The position numbers and the translations under genes are program-made. Below, piece by piece: positions 17,959 through 24,995 of a stretch of 64,000 nucleotides of DNA (positions are counted from its first letter, which is position 1; each line of letters begins with the position of its first letter). The notes under the pieces were generated by a model. That model was not told where the DNA came from and searched no databases. It saw only the letters and a program-made list of their open reading frames with translations. The stretch is from Massilia putida (lineage in GTDB: Bacteria > Pseudomonadota > Gammaproteobacteria > Burkholderiales > Burkholderiaceae_D), in NCBI RefSeq assembly GCF_001941825.1, contig NZ_CP019038.1:5456001-5520000 (forward strand). Direction: 5' to 3'.

Positions 17959-19179
17959 TCAGGCAGTCAGTGCGGGCTCGTGCGCCATTGGTCGCGTGAT
18001 GGCTTCCTCGATGGCGTCACAGAATTCCTTCATTTGCTCGCGACTCATGTCGGCGCGCATCATCATGCGCAAGCCGGCCTTGCCGCGCGGCACGATCGGA
18101 AAGAAGATCGCCGACACGTAGAATCCGCGCGCCAGAATGCGCTGTGAGGCCTCGATTGCGGCTTCGGCTTCCCCCACCTCGACGAAGCGGATCGGCAGGC
18201 CGTTGCCGGCGTCCTTGGAAGCCAGGCGCGAATCGAAATAGGCGATGTTCTCCTGCAATCGGCCCTGCAGATCGGCGACTTCGCTAGTCAGGTGCAGCTT
18301 GGCCGTGGCCAGTGCCGAGCCCATGCCGGGCACGCTGAACTGCTGGGACCAGCCGGTCGGGCCGTTGGCGAAATCGAACAGTTCGCGGATACGCGCCGAA
18401 CCGGCTAGGATCACTCCGCCGATCGCGCCGAACGACTTGGCTAGCGAGCCGGAAATAATGGTGCGATCGCCAAGCGCACCGAACGCCGGACGCATGTAAC
18501 CGTGACCACGCGGCGCGTACGCCGAGATCGAATGCGAATCGTCAATGTACAGATACAGGCCGTAGGTGTTCTGCAGGCGCACGATATCGTGGATCGGCGC
18601 GACGCCGCCGGTGCTGTAGGCGCCGTCGCAGACGTAGACCACTTTCTCGTGGTTTTTGCATAGCTCTTCGAGCGCGACCATGTCGTTGTGATCGATGGTC
18701 ACGACCTCGGTTTCGTCACCGCACGAGGCTTTCATGATGGTCATCGAGAAATGGCAGCGCTTGTCGAACACCACGACCGGCTTCTTGCCCTCGGTGAGGT
18801 GGCCGGAGGCGTATAACGGCAGCACCGTGGCGGAGGCCACGAAGCACGACGGCGTCAGATAAGCCTCGCATTCGAACAGCTGCGACATCGCATCCTCGGC
18901 CTCGCTGAGCAGGGCCGGCGCGATGCGGGTGCGCGAAACCGAATGGTTGAGCACGCCTTCGCGCTCGATCGCGTCAATGGCGCCGCGCAGGATTGCCGGA
19001 TGCCGGTTCAACCCAAGATAGGAGCACGACACCATGTTGGTGAACGCATGCCCGTCGAGGATCAACTGACCATTATCGCCTTTGGTCGTACGTACCTGCA
19101 CAAGACCATGCTCGGCTCCGGCTCTCCAGCTTTTTTCGCCGAGCGCGATGACTTTTTCCATGTTGGCGAACTTGCCCAT
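17959..19179 (-). CDS. alpha-oxoamine synthase-family PLP enzyme
   Basis: A 406-aa fold-type I PLP enzyme of the BioF/Kbl/Spt/CqsA group: SCSYLGLNRHPAI (substrate loop), SVSRTRIAPAL, then DKRCHFSMTIMKAS with the stacking histidine, VCDGAYSTGG, IDDSHSISAYAPRG with the PLP-binding Asp/His, and SGSLAKSFGAIGG containing the Schiff-base lysine. Such enzymes condense an amino acid with an acyl thioester, losing CO2, to give an alpha-aminoketone. 3,5-Dihydroxyphenylacetyl-CoA made by DpgABD is the obvious acyl donor here, which is inference. GGGAG lies upstream of ATG 19179. It is second in the operon, 34 bases after the OCD-like gene and 11 before the exporter. Confidence 0.88.
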   Translation of the reverse strand: MGKFANMEKVIALGEKSWRAGAEHGLVQVRTTKGDNGQLILDGHAFTNMVSCSYLGLNRHPAILRGAIDAIEREGVLNHSVSRTRIAPALLSEAEDAMSQLFECEAYLTPSCFVASATVLPLYASGHLTEGKKPVVVFDKRCHFSMTIMKASCGDETEVVTIDHNDMVALEELCKNHEKVVYVCDGAYSTGGVAPIHDIVRLQNTYGLYLYIDDSHSISAYAPRGHGYMRPAFGALGDRTIISGSLAKSFGAIGGVILAGSARIRELFDFANGPTGWSQQFSVPGMGSALATAKLHLTSEVADLQGRLQENIAYFDSRLASKDAGNGLPIRFVEVGEAEAAIEASQRILARGFYVSAIFFPIVPRGKAGLRMMMRADMSREQMKEFCDAIEEAITRPMAHEPALTA

Positions 19180-19213
19180 AACTGCATCTCCCTATAGTGT
19201 TGGGTAACAAGAC

Positions 19214-20182
19214 TTATCGATTGGCGTTACTGAGTGCTTGCGTGTTGCTCATGACATGCCGCGACGCAACCAGGTCCAGCAACGCATGGCCGGTCGAAGC
19301 AAAGATGGTTCGTTGTTGCGATAGCGGCGATTTCGCTGCCAGCAATTCGCCGATGCTGATCGCATGCTCGTGATCAGGGCCGGCTTCGCTAAGCGCGGTC
19401 ATCTTGTCTTCGACGATAACGCACGAGTCACGCAGGATCGACGATGCGATCTCACGTGATTGAGGCGTATGCGCGCCCATGCAGTTGATGTGCACATCGG
19501 GCCGCACCGCGTCCAGCGACTCGATCAGCGGCAGTGTCGAGGTCGTCGCGGTGACCAGCACGTCGGCATTTGCGATCGCCTGCGTTGGTGAGTCGCAAAC
19601 CACGAACTCGGCCGATGGCGCGAGCTGGCGCGCCTGCTCGACAAACCGGGTGGCACGCGCGGCGGTGCGTGAATACACTTGAATCCGCTCGATGTCGCGC
19701 ACCGACAGCGCCGCGCGCACTTGTTGCAACGCCTGCACGCCTGCGCCGACCAGCCCCAGTACACGGCTGTCGCGCGGTGCGCAGTGCTCGGTCACCAATG
19801 CGGCCACCGCCGCGCATTTGAGATTGGTGACGGCAGTGCCGTCCAGGATCGCGAGCAACGAACCGTCCAGCGCCGAGATCGCTACGATGATGCTGCCGGA
19901 AGTGATTCCGACCTCGGCCAGCTGCGGAACGATCGCACCGATTTTGCAGATGAAGAGTTGATCCCGCTCACTGTAGGCCGGCATCGACGCGAAGGCGGAA
20001 AACGGATTCTCACGCCAGATCACCGCACGTTGCGGAATATCCCAGTTGCTGGGAGGCGCCATGTAGGCCACGGTGAGTTCGCGGCGCAAGATATCTAAAT
20101 CGGAGAATGAAGCGATCTCATCCTTGAGAATTACATTACAAAATGCGGTCAACATGCGCGAGTCCATTCGTGCCAATGGCAC
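19214..20182 (-). CDS. ornithine cyclodeaminase / mu-crystallin-family protein
   Basis: A 322-aa NAD(P)-binding protein. Rossmann motif GLVGAGVQALQQVRAAL (GxGxxxxxQ) near residue 138; also VTNLKCAAVAALVTEHCAP, INCMGAHTPQSREI and VIVEDKMTALSEAGP, all typical of the family, which includes ornithine cyclodeaminase, alanine dehydrogenase, SbnB-type amino-acid dehydrogenases and ketimine reductases. First gene of the operon. A ketimine reductase acting on a cyclised aminoketone is an attractive role but not shown. The first codon may be GTG 20182, ATG 20167 or ATG 20155; none has a clear ribosome site, so the exact start is uncertain. Confidence 0.85.
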   Translation of the reverse strand: MPLARMDSRMLTAFCNVILKDEIASFSDLDILRRELTVAYMAPPSNWDIPQRAVIWRENPFSAFASMPAYSERDQLFICKIGAIVPQLAEVGITSGSIIVAISALDGSLLAILDGTAVTNLKCAAVAALVTEHCAPRDSRVLGLVGAGVQALQQVRAALSVRDIERIQVYSRTAARATRFVEQARQLAPSAEFVVCDSPTQAIANADVLVTATTSTLPLIESLDAVRPDVHINCMGAHTPQSREIASSILRDSCVIVEDKMTALSEAGPDHEHAISIGELLAAKSPLSQQRTIFASTGHALLDLVASRHVMSNTQALSNANR

Positions 20183-20229
20183 GTATCTGTTTATTAAATA
20201 GATTAAAGGAAATGCTGTGTTCGATGGGA

Positions 20230-20258
20230 ATGTAACTCGAATTTGGAACGATTGTCAA
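20230..20258 (-). promoter_or_regulatory. candidate promoter of the Dpg operon
   Basis: Minus strand: perfect TTGACA (20258-20253), 17-base spacer, TTACAT (20235-20230; only three matches to TATAAT). It is the only strong -35 box in the AT-rich region ahead of the operon, about 45 bases before the first candidate start. No operator or regulator gene is visible next to it. Confidence 0.5.
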
Positions 20259-20296
20259 TTGAGAATTTTACATTTCATTCACCTGCCGCTTCCTTT

Positions 20297-20525
20297 TCCC
20301 AGGATTTCGTTTTATGAAATAATTCGTGAAGAATTGCATTCTCGCATTCTCGTATTTTCGCGCTCTCGGCATATGCGTGCGAAGAGTCTGCGTAAAACCC
20401 TCGGGGTGTTCCCACGATTCCCCTTTTATGAAATAATTCGTGAAGAATCGAATTCTCGTATTCTCGCATTCTCGCGCTCTCGGCGTATGTACACGAAGAT
20501 CCTGCCTAAAATCCCCGGGGTAGGC
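20297..20525. repeat. 114-bp tandem repeat, two copies
   Basis: Two adjacent copies with a 114-base period (for example TTTATGAAATAATTCGTGAAGAA at about 20312 and 20426; quoted in part), diverged by scattered substitutions and one indel. Each copy contains a run of short ATTCTCG units. Because 114 is a multiple of three, any reading frame repeats every 38 residues: a plus-strand frame (20217-20606) gives FYEIIREE...SRSR twice, but has no ribosome site. It lies directly upstream of the Dpg operon promoter. Function unknown; regulatory spacer or decayed coding repeat are both possible. Confidence 0.75.
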
Positions 20526-20592
20526 CTGCCCCGTAAATCAAATTTATCGATGAGAATCGTATTCGTTTCGAAAATACGTGTCGGCGTGCGGT

Positions 20593-20700
20593 ATGCGTAT
20601 GATTGAACAGGAACTAACGGCGAAAGAACGGTGGCTCGAACAGAATGCCGACGCTATTAAATCGCTGCATGACCCTGCGGAAGCCCTGCAGCACCGTTGA
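20593..20700 (+). pseudogene. CcdA-like antitoxin C-terminal remnant
   Basis: A 35-codon frame reading MRMIEQELTAKERWLEQNAD then AIKSLHDP. The ERWLEQNADAI segment looks like the toxin-binding tail of CcdA-type antitoxins (WLEENREAI...). The DNA-binding half and the toxin are absent, and the end is out of family. Short, so low confidence; consistent with toxin-antitoxin debris in an accessory gene array. Confidence 0.35.
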
Positions 20701-20861
20701 GGCAGAGGTTTTCGGCGGAAGTGTCAGGCAAGCTCACATCCATATTCCAGCGACCGGTAGCGATGCGCTCGTTACCGTTTCAGACGGAGCCATCAATGGT
20801 GCACTCCAATGGCTTGGCGTGCAGCCTCTCGCCGACATGGACTGGTTTGATACAGTTGGGA

Positions 20862-20912
20862 TTGGCAACCTGCTATGCTGCGTCGAAGACCGAGATCGGC
20901 CAAAAGCAATGG
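20862..20912 (+). repeat. dispersed repeat copy 1 (3' part)
   Basis: Contains GGCAACCTGCTATGCTG followed by GAGATCGGCCAAAAGCA, the middle and right end of the array repeat; the left half is not recognisable. First of about nine related copies that separate small genes in this part of the island. Confidence 0.65.
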
Positions 20913-20980
20913 GATGGTGCGTGAGAATATTAATATTAGATAGCAGCCGAAGACAATCTCGCAGCCGAGGTACGCGTGCG

Positions 20981-21083
20981 TCCGCAATGGGTCGGTTCCG
21001 GTCTGTCGTGACAGTCCGTGACTTTTTCGCGCTGGCAACCTGTTATGCTGGTCTGGACCGCCGACAACGGCCAGAAGCGGACG
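20981..21083 (+). repeat. dispersed repeat copy 2 (full)
   Basis: A full-length copy: left TCCGCAATGGGTCGG, then TCGTGACAGTCCGTGACTTT, middle GGCAACCTGTTATGCTGG and right ACGGCCAGAAGCGGAC. The left end and the right end are imperfect inverted repeats of each other. It precedes the GNAT fragment. Confidence 0.75.
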
Positions 21084-21172
21084 GCCACGTGCACTTTTGT
21101 CTTCGGTCGACTGATATGTGCACTAATTCTTAGTGCAAACCGCATAATCGGCTCGCAAATACTAAAATCGAG

Positions 21173-21430
21173 ATGTTTATGAACTGGACCAAAGAGAACT
21201 ACCTGCTTTCTACTGATAACGCCTTGCTGCAGTTTGGAGTCATCCATGACAACCTCACCCGCAGCACTTGGGATGCAGGTGTTGATGAGACGACTGTGCG
21301 TCACGCAGTCGAGAATAGCCTCAATTTTGGACTTTACGATGGGGAGCAGCAGATTGGCTATGCCCAATTCATCACTGACTACGCTACTTTTGCGAAGGGC
21401 AAGACGCTCGATGAGTTTCGTATCCAGTGA
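21173..21430 (+). pseudogene. GNAT acetyltransferase, N-terminal fragment
   Basis: An 85-aa frame whose first 68 residues match the start of a GNAT N-acetyltransferase: NYLLSTDNALLQFGVIHDNL, then SLNFGLYDGEQQIGYAQFITDYATFA. After TDYATFA, where the family continues into the acetyl-CoA loop (R/Q-x-x-G-x-G/A), the sequence departs and stops at once. The enzyme therefore lacks its cofactor site and is broken by a deletion or recombination. Single-gene unit between repeat copies 2 and 3, like the other genes of the array. Confidence 0.7.
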
Positions 21431-21463
21431 ATGAAGCTTGATCACCGAGCGCAGCGGGGTGTG

Positions 21464-21490
21464 AAGTCTGTACTCGGCCAGGAGCAGTCC
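21464..21490 (+). repeat. dispersed repeat copy 3 (right end only)
   Basis: TACTCGGCCAGGAGCAGTC matches the right end of the array repeat (compare TTCGGCCAGGAGCGGTC at 25563). The remainder is missing, perhaps lost in the same event that cut the GNAT gene. Confidence 0.5.
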
Positions 21491-21581
21491 TCCGGCAAGG
21501 GTCTGAGGGTAGTTTTTACACTACTTTTACGGTAGCCAAGCGTAGGATTTCATCAGTCGATGCGATTCGAGGTGGCAGCGA

Positions 21582-21812
21582 ATGAAACAAGACGACATTA
21601 ATGAAATGGAGTGGCGTAACCCAGCCAATTGGACTTGGCGCGGGCCGCTCGGCCTCTATTCGAGCAAACGCGACACTCGGCTAATCGTGCCTAAAGCGAC
21701 GCCCATGATGGGATGGACACTCAATTTTGCACACCCTAGTTGGATGTATGTGTTGGTCTCCATCGCAGCGGTACCTCTCGTCTTCGCTTTGGCAGAACGT
21801 ATGCTTTCGTAA
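21582..21812 (+). CDS. small DUF5808-like membrane protein
   Basis: A 76-aa protein: a polar first half with NWTWRGPLGLYSSKRDTRLIVPKATPMMGWTLNFAHP, the pattern of DUF5808 domains (W-x-G-x-x-Y-x-x-x-D-x-R-x-x-V-P-K ... G-W-T-L-N-F-A-x-P), then a single transmembrane helix MYVLVSIAAVPLVFALAE. GAGGTGG precedes ATG 21582. Function unknown. It occupies one unit of the repeat-separated array, directly followed by repeat copy 4. Confidence 0.7.
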   Translation: MKQDDINEMEWRNPANWTWRGPLGLYSSKRDTRLIVPKATPMMGWTLNFAHPSWMYVLVSIAAVPLVFALAERMLS

Positions 21813-21893
21813 CTGTCGTGGCAGTCCGTGAACTTTCCGCCCGGGCAACATGCTATGCTGGCTCGACCGGCTGGAGTCGGCCACAAGCGGACA
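21813..21893 (+). repeat. dispersed repeat copy 4
   Basis: Starts at the stop of the DUF5808-like gene: TGTCGTGGCAGTCCGTGAAC, GGCAACATGCTATGCTGG, AGTCGGCCACAAGCGGACATT. The left-most 20 bases of the consensus are missing or diverged. Confidence 0.72.
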
Positions 21894-21941
21894 TTTCTGA
21901 ACGGTATTTGTCACGATGCGCAGTACAAACAGGGAGAACCG

Positions 21942-22388
21942 ATGCGTCCAACGCCGAAGCCTGTCTCAATGCTTGTGTCTGCTGCCGTTATCGGTGTAAC
22001 TGCGGCGACCTGTTCCACCTGTGGCATTGGACTTGTAAATGGCACGAAGATCTGGTGTGCGTTGCCGATATATTGGCTCTTTGGGTTTCCTGTAGCGATA
22101 GCTACGGCAATCATATTCGGTTTGCCCCTCACGCTTATTTTTTTGCAGCTTCGTCTAGTGCGCTGGTGGCAATTCGGAATGGCTGGATTCGTTTGTGCCA
22201 TACCGTTTTGGATAGAGCTCTCTCAACCGTTCTCATCAGTTCACTGGGTGGAATCTGATCTTTATTATTCCTTGAATTATCTGGGATCTGGATTCCTAGG
22301 CGGACTTTCATATTGGTGGGTGAGCCGAAAAAGTGGCATTGGTGAAAGTCCAAGTAAGACGGCTCGAGAACCGGATGAGCCTGCGTGA
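21942..22388 (+). CDS. integral membrane protein, unknown
   Basis: A 148-aa protein with about four transmembrane segments (VSMLVSAAVIGVTAAT, ALPIYWLFGFPVAIATAIIF, LPLTLIFLQLRL, QFGMAGFVCAIPFWI) and a hydrophilic tail. GGGAGAACC before ATG 21942 fixes the start. I do not recognise a functional family. It is one gene of the array, between repeat copies 4 and 5, with codon use far less GC-rich than the chromosome. Confidence 0.65.
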   Translation: MRPTPKPVSMLVSAAVIGVTAATCSTCGIGLVNGTKIWCALPIYWLFGFPVAIATAIIFGLPLTLIFLQLRLVRWWQFGMAGFVCAIPFWIELSQPFSSVHWVESDLYYSLNYLGSGFLGGLSYWWVSRKSGIGESPSKTAREPDEPA

Positions 22389-22451
22389 CTGTTCCCGCCA
22401 GGTCGACTGCTGCCGTACAATGAACAGCCGAGATCGGCCATAAGCGGACGA
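22386..22451 (+). repeat. dispersed repeat copy 5 (diverged)
   Basis: Shows the right end GAGATCGGCCATAAGCGGAC and a weak middle (CTGCCGTACAATGAAC). Overlaps the stop of the preceding membrane protein by a few bases. Confidence 0.6.
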
Positions 22452-22477
22452 AAACCTAACCCAGCGAAGAGGAAGGC

Positions 22478-22789
22478 ATGCACTACCAACTTGTTCTCCA
22501 GTTCAAAGGGAACGCGATTCTCGACTTTGACTCGCTGGTCACTCTCGAAGACAATTTACAGCGAATCGTAGAGCCGATAGCAGAGGTAGACGGACACGAC
22601 ATTGGCAGCGGAGAGATGAACGTATTCGTTCTTACCGCTGATCCGGTCGCGACGTTCGAGCGGGCTAAATCGCTACTTTCCGACGCATCTCTACTGCACA
22701 AAGTTGGCGTTGCTTACCGAGAGCTACGCTCCGAAAAGTACATCGTCCTCTGGCCCGGGAGTTCGACGGAAGCTTTCAAGATCGCTTAG
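22478..22789 (+). CDS. hypothetical protein, array gene
   Basis: A 103-aa soluble protein, acidic, with the conserved-looking run EVDGHDIGSGEMNVFVLTADP followed by TFERAKSLL and YIVLWPGSS. The style (small, acidic, alpha/beta) resembles immunity-like or cassette-borne hypothetical proteins, but I cannot name the family. GAGGAAGG precedes ATG 22478. It is followed immediately by repeat copy 6. Confidence 0.65.
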   Translation: MHYQLVLQFKGNAILDFDSLVTLEDNLQRIVEPIAEVDGHDIGSGEMNVFVLTADPVATFERAKSLLSDASLLHKVGVAYRELRSEKYIVLWPGSSTEAFKIA

Positions 22790-22848
22790 TCCGCTTTGGG
22801 TCGAAAGCGGTCTCAGCGGAAGGATCGGAATCGGCCAAGAGCAATCGT
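22788..22848 (+). repeat. dispersed repeat copy 6
   Basis: Clear left end AGTCCGCTTTGGGTCGAAAG and right end ATCGGCCAAGAGCAATCG with a short middle. This copy shows best that the two ends are inverted repeats: GTCCGCTTTGGGTCGA against the reverse complement GTCCGCTTNTGGCCGA of the right ends. Confidence 0.7.
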
Positions 22849-22872
22849 TGTAAATTGATGAGATGAGCTTAT

Positions 22873-23247
22873 ATGCCGAACTTTTCATGGGAGCCGTTGG
22901 ATTTCCTAGAGGCGCTTGAGGTGGTGCCTGTCGAGGAGGAATACGGTATTTCCTATCGATATCTCGTCACAAGAGGATCAGTTTCCTTGCAGCTGTCGAT
23001 CTGGCCGCTTGATGGCGATGTGGAGCTACTGTTGACCTGTGAGGGAATGGTGGAGCCGTTAGTCCGTCTCAACTTGCTAGAGTGCCCGGGCGCCCGTGTT
23101 GTACGGGACTACCAAGGTACGTCTATCGAGTTCTCTGCTGCGAAGTCATTTGGAGGACGATACGACCATGCCGATGCTCCTCCGTATGGATTTCGTCTAC
23201 GGGTTCAACCGTTTATCCAAGTAACGACGTTCTCATATCCGGTCTGA
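22873..23247 (+). CDS. hypothetical protein, array gene
   Basis: A 124-aa soluble protein beginning MPNFSWEPLDFLEALEVVP; alternating beta-strand pattern (YRYLVTRGSVSLQLSIWPLDGDVELLL) with a C-terminal GFRLRVQPF. No family recognised. Its ribosome site is weak (GATGAG). One unit of the small-gene array, followed by the repeat copy that the IS1182 element interrupts. Confidence 0.6.
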   Translation: MPNFSWEPLDFLEALEVVPVEEEYGISYRYLVTRGSVSLQLSIWPLDGDVELLLTCEGMVEPLVRLNLLECPGARVVRDYQGTSIEFSAAKSFGGRYDHADAPPYGFRLRVQPFIQVTTFSYPV

Positions 23248-23266
23248 TGCAACGTCTGCTCTGGGT

Positions 23267-24941
23267 CCAGGCTGTGTGAAAACAAAAGGCAGAATATCGG
23301 GGCCGCGAGAAGCCGGTTTTAGCACGGGGCGAGAGCCCCAGTCACGCCAAACCTGCTTCTCAGCCTTCCAGGTAAGGTGGTCAAAATAATTGCCCGGAGT
23401 GGGCCATATCGCCGCAGAAAAAGGGCATACGCCCTGATCGCATCCATCATCGCGGCGATGCCGAGCAGTGCCATCAATCGCTTGAGGTTATAGGCAAGCA
23501 CGTGCAGGCTCATCTCGGTCTTCACGCGTTCAAGGCCCTTCGTCAAGAAGTGCGTCGATCCCATCCACGCTTTGATCGTTCCGTATGGATGCTCGACCGT
23601 GGAGCGCCGAATTCGCATGGCGTCGGGGCTTTGTTCGAGACGCGTCTGCATATCGTCAAGTACGGTCTGGTGCTCCCATCGCGTTACACGTCTATTCGGG
23701 CTCGGCGTGCATTTTTCCTTGAGCGGGCACCCCTGGCAATTCGAGCTCCAGTACCGGTGGTTTGTCATGCCTTTCTCGACAGTCGCAAAACGCCAGATCA
23801 GTGCCTCACCTGCCGGACAACGGTACTCGTTCTTGTGCGGATCATAAATGAAGTCAGCCTTGTCGAATCGCCCGTCGGCCTTGGCGCCCGAGGTCTTCGT
23901 CGGTGGCACCAGGGCGAAGATTCCGGCCTCGTGACACGCAAGGATTTCCTCACCCTTGAAGTAACCACGGTCGGCAATCGCGGTCAGTATCGGTGTGCCG
24001 ATGACTGTGCGCGCCTTCTTGGCCATCCCGGACAGTTGATCGCGATCGCTACCGTTGTTTGTCACGTCGTGTTCGACGATCAAATGATGCCGGGTGTCGA
24101 CTGCGGTTTGGACGTTGTAGCCGACGATGCCGCTGCCCCGTGTCATCATCGAGCGAGCGTCCGGATCGGTCAGCGAAATCTGCGTTTCCCCTGTCTCTTC
24201 CAGCTTCGCTTCGATTTCGCGGAGCTTGGTCATCTGCTCCTTCAGCGACGCGATCTTGTCGTTGAGACGGACAGTTTTCGCTTGTATGGCAGCAGGTTCC
24301 TGCCGGTCGGCCGTGTCGAGCTCTGCCAGATAGCGAGTGATGTTGGCCTCGATCTCCTCCATCCTGCGCTTGAGCTTTGCGCCAGTGAAGTTGCGGTCGC
24401 TGCTGTTGACGGCCTTGAACTTGCTGCCGTCGATCGCGACCACCGCGTCCGAAAACAAATCCAGCTGCTGGCACAACACAACGAACTGGCGGCAGACATT
24501 GCGAATGGCCTTGCCGTTGTCCTTGCGGAAGTTCGCTATCGTCTTGAAGTCGGGCCTCAGGCGCTGTGTCAGCCACATCAATTCGACGTTACGCTGGGCT
24601 TCACGTTCGAGTCGCCGGCTCGACTGGATACGATTGAGATAGCCGTAAATGTAAAGCTTCAGAAGCACGGCCGGGTGGTAAGCGGGCCGCCCCGTTTTCG
24701 CAGGCTGCACACCTTTGAATCCAAGCCCGCCAAGGTCCAGCTCTTCAACGAAGACATCGACCACGCGTACCGGGTTGTCCTCGGCAACGTAGTCGTCCAA
24801 GAGCTCGGGCAGCAGCGTGCCCTGTCCTCGATTCTCGCCTTCGATAAAGCGCTTCATGTCGCATCCGTATTGATGAGATACTGACTCAACGTTTACTGGG
24901 CCGGTTCCGTTTACCTGGGCCTGCGTTTTTACACGGCCTGG
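23267..24941. mobile_element. IS1182-family insertion sequence
   Basis: About 1675 bp with inverted ends CCAGGCTGTGTGAAAAC (23267) and GTTTTTACACGGCCTGG (ends 24941), two mismatches. One complete transposase gene inside. The exact outer edges are uncertain because the target itself may contribute CCAGG/CCTGG; I could not fix a target duplication. Confidence 0.82.
23319..24857 (-). CDS. IS1182-family transposase
   Basis: A 512-aa DDE transposase, complete. N-terminal DUF772-type region (GRPAYHPAVLLKLYIYGYLN, ELMWLTQRLRPDFKTIANFR), first catalytic Asp in AVVAIDGSKF, a coiled-coil (about residues 170-215), second Asp in ILTAIADRGYF, and the C-terminal DDE_Tnp_1 part RRSTVEHPYGTIKAWMG with the glutamate. 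Four cysteines (CPAGEAL ... CQGCPLKEKC) form the usual zinc-ribbon-like patch. Function: transposition of the host element, which has entered repeat copy 7 of the array. Confidence 0.92.
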   Translation of the reverse strand: MKRFIEGENRGQGTLLPELLDDYVAEDNPVRVVDVFVEELDLGGLGFKGVQPAKTGRPAYHPAVLLKLYIYGYLNRIQSSRRLEREAQRNVELMWLTQRLRPDFKTIANFRKDNGKAIRNVCRQFVVLCQQLDLFSDAVVAIDGSKFKAVNSSDRNFTGAKLKRRMEEIEANITRYLAELDTADRQEPAAIQAKTVRLNDKIASLKEQMTKLREIEAKLEETGETQISLTDPDARSMMTRGSGIVGYNVQTAVDTRHHLIVEHDVTNNGSDRDQLSGMAKKARTVIGTPILTAIADRGYFKGEEILACHEAGIFALVPPTKTSGAKADGRFDKADFIYDPHKNEYRCPAGEALIWRFATVEKGMTNHRYWSSNCQGCPLKEKCTPSPNRRVTRWEHQTVLDDMQTRLEQSPDAMRIRRSTVEHPYGTIKAWMGSTHFLTKGLERVKTEMSLHVLAYNLKRLMALLGIAAMMDAIRAYALFLRRYGPLRAIILTTLPGRLRSRFGVTGALAPC

Positions 24942-24995
24942 GCCACAAGCGGACGTTATCTGCTTGGCCCATCCCTATAATTCAGGACACATACC

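Larger units (their letters stand above)
23253..24957 (+). repeat. dispersed repeat copy 7, split by IS1182 element
   Basis: Left end GTCTGCTCTGGGT is at 23253-23266 and right end GCCACAAGCGGACGTT at 24942-24957. Removing the insertion sequence (23267-24941) joins them into a short repeat of the same kind as the others, so the array existed before the IS arrived. Confidence 0.6.

Noticed and set aside
9500-20182. Part of a glycopeptide (vancomycin-type) cluster
   Set aside because: No NRPS, oxygenase cross-linkers, hydroxyphenylglycine genes or HpgT in the island.
20217-20606. 129-residue frame across the tandem repeat
   Set aside because: No ribosome site and its repeat comes simply from the DNA repeat; treated as non-coding until shown otherwise.
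20645-21133. 162-residue plus-strand frame
   Set aside because: It runs straight through two copies of the dispersed repeat, has no ribosome site and no domain.
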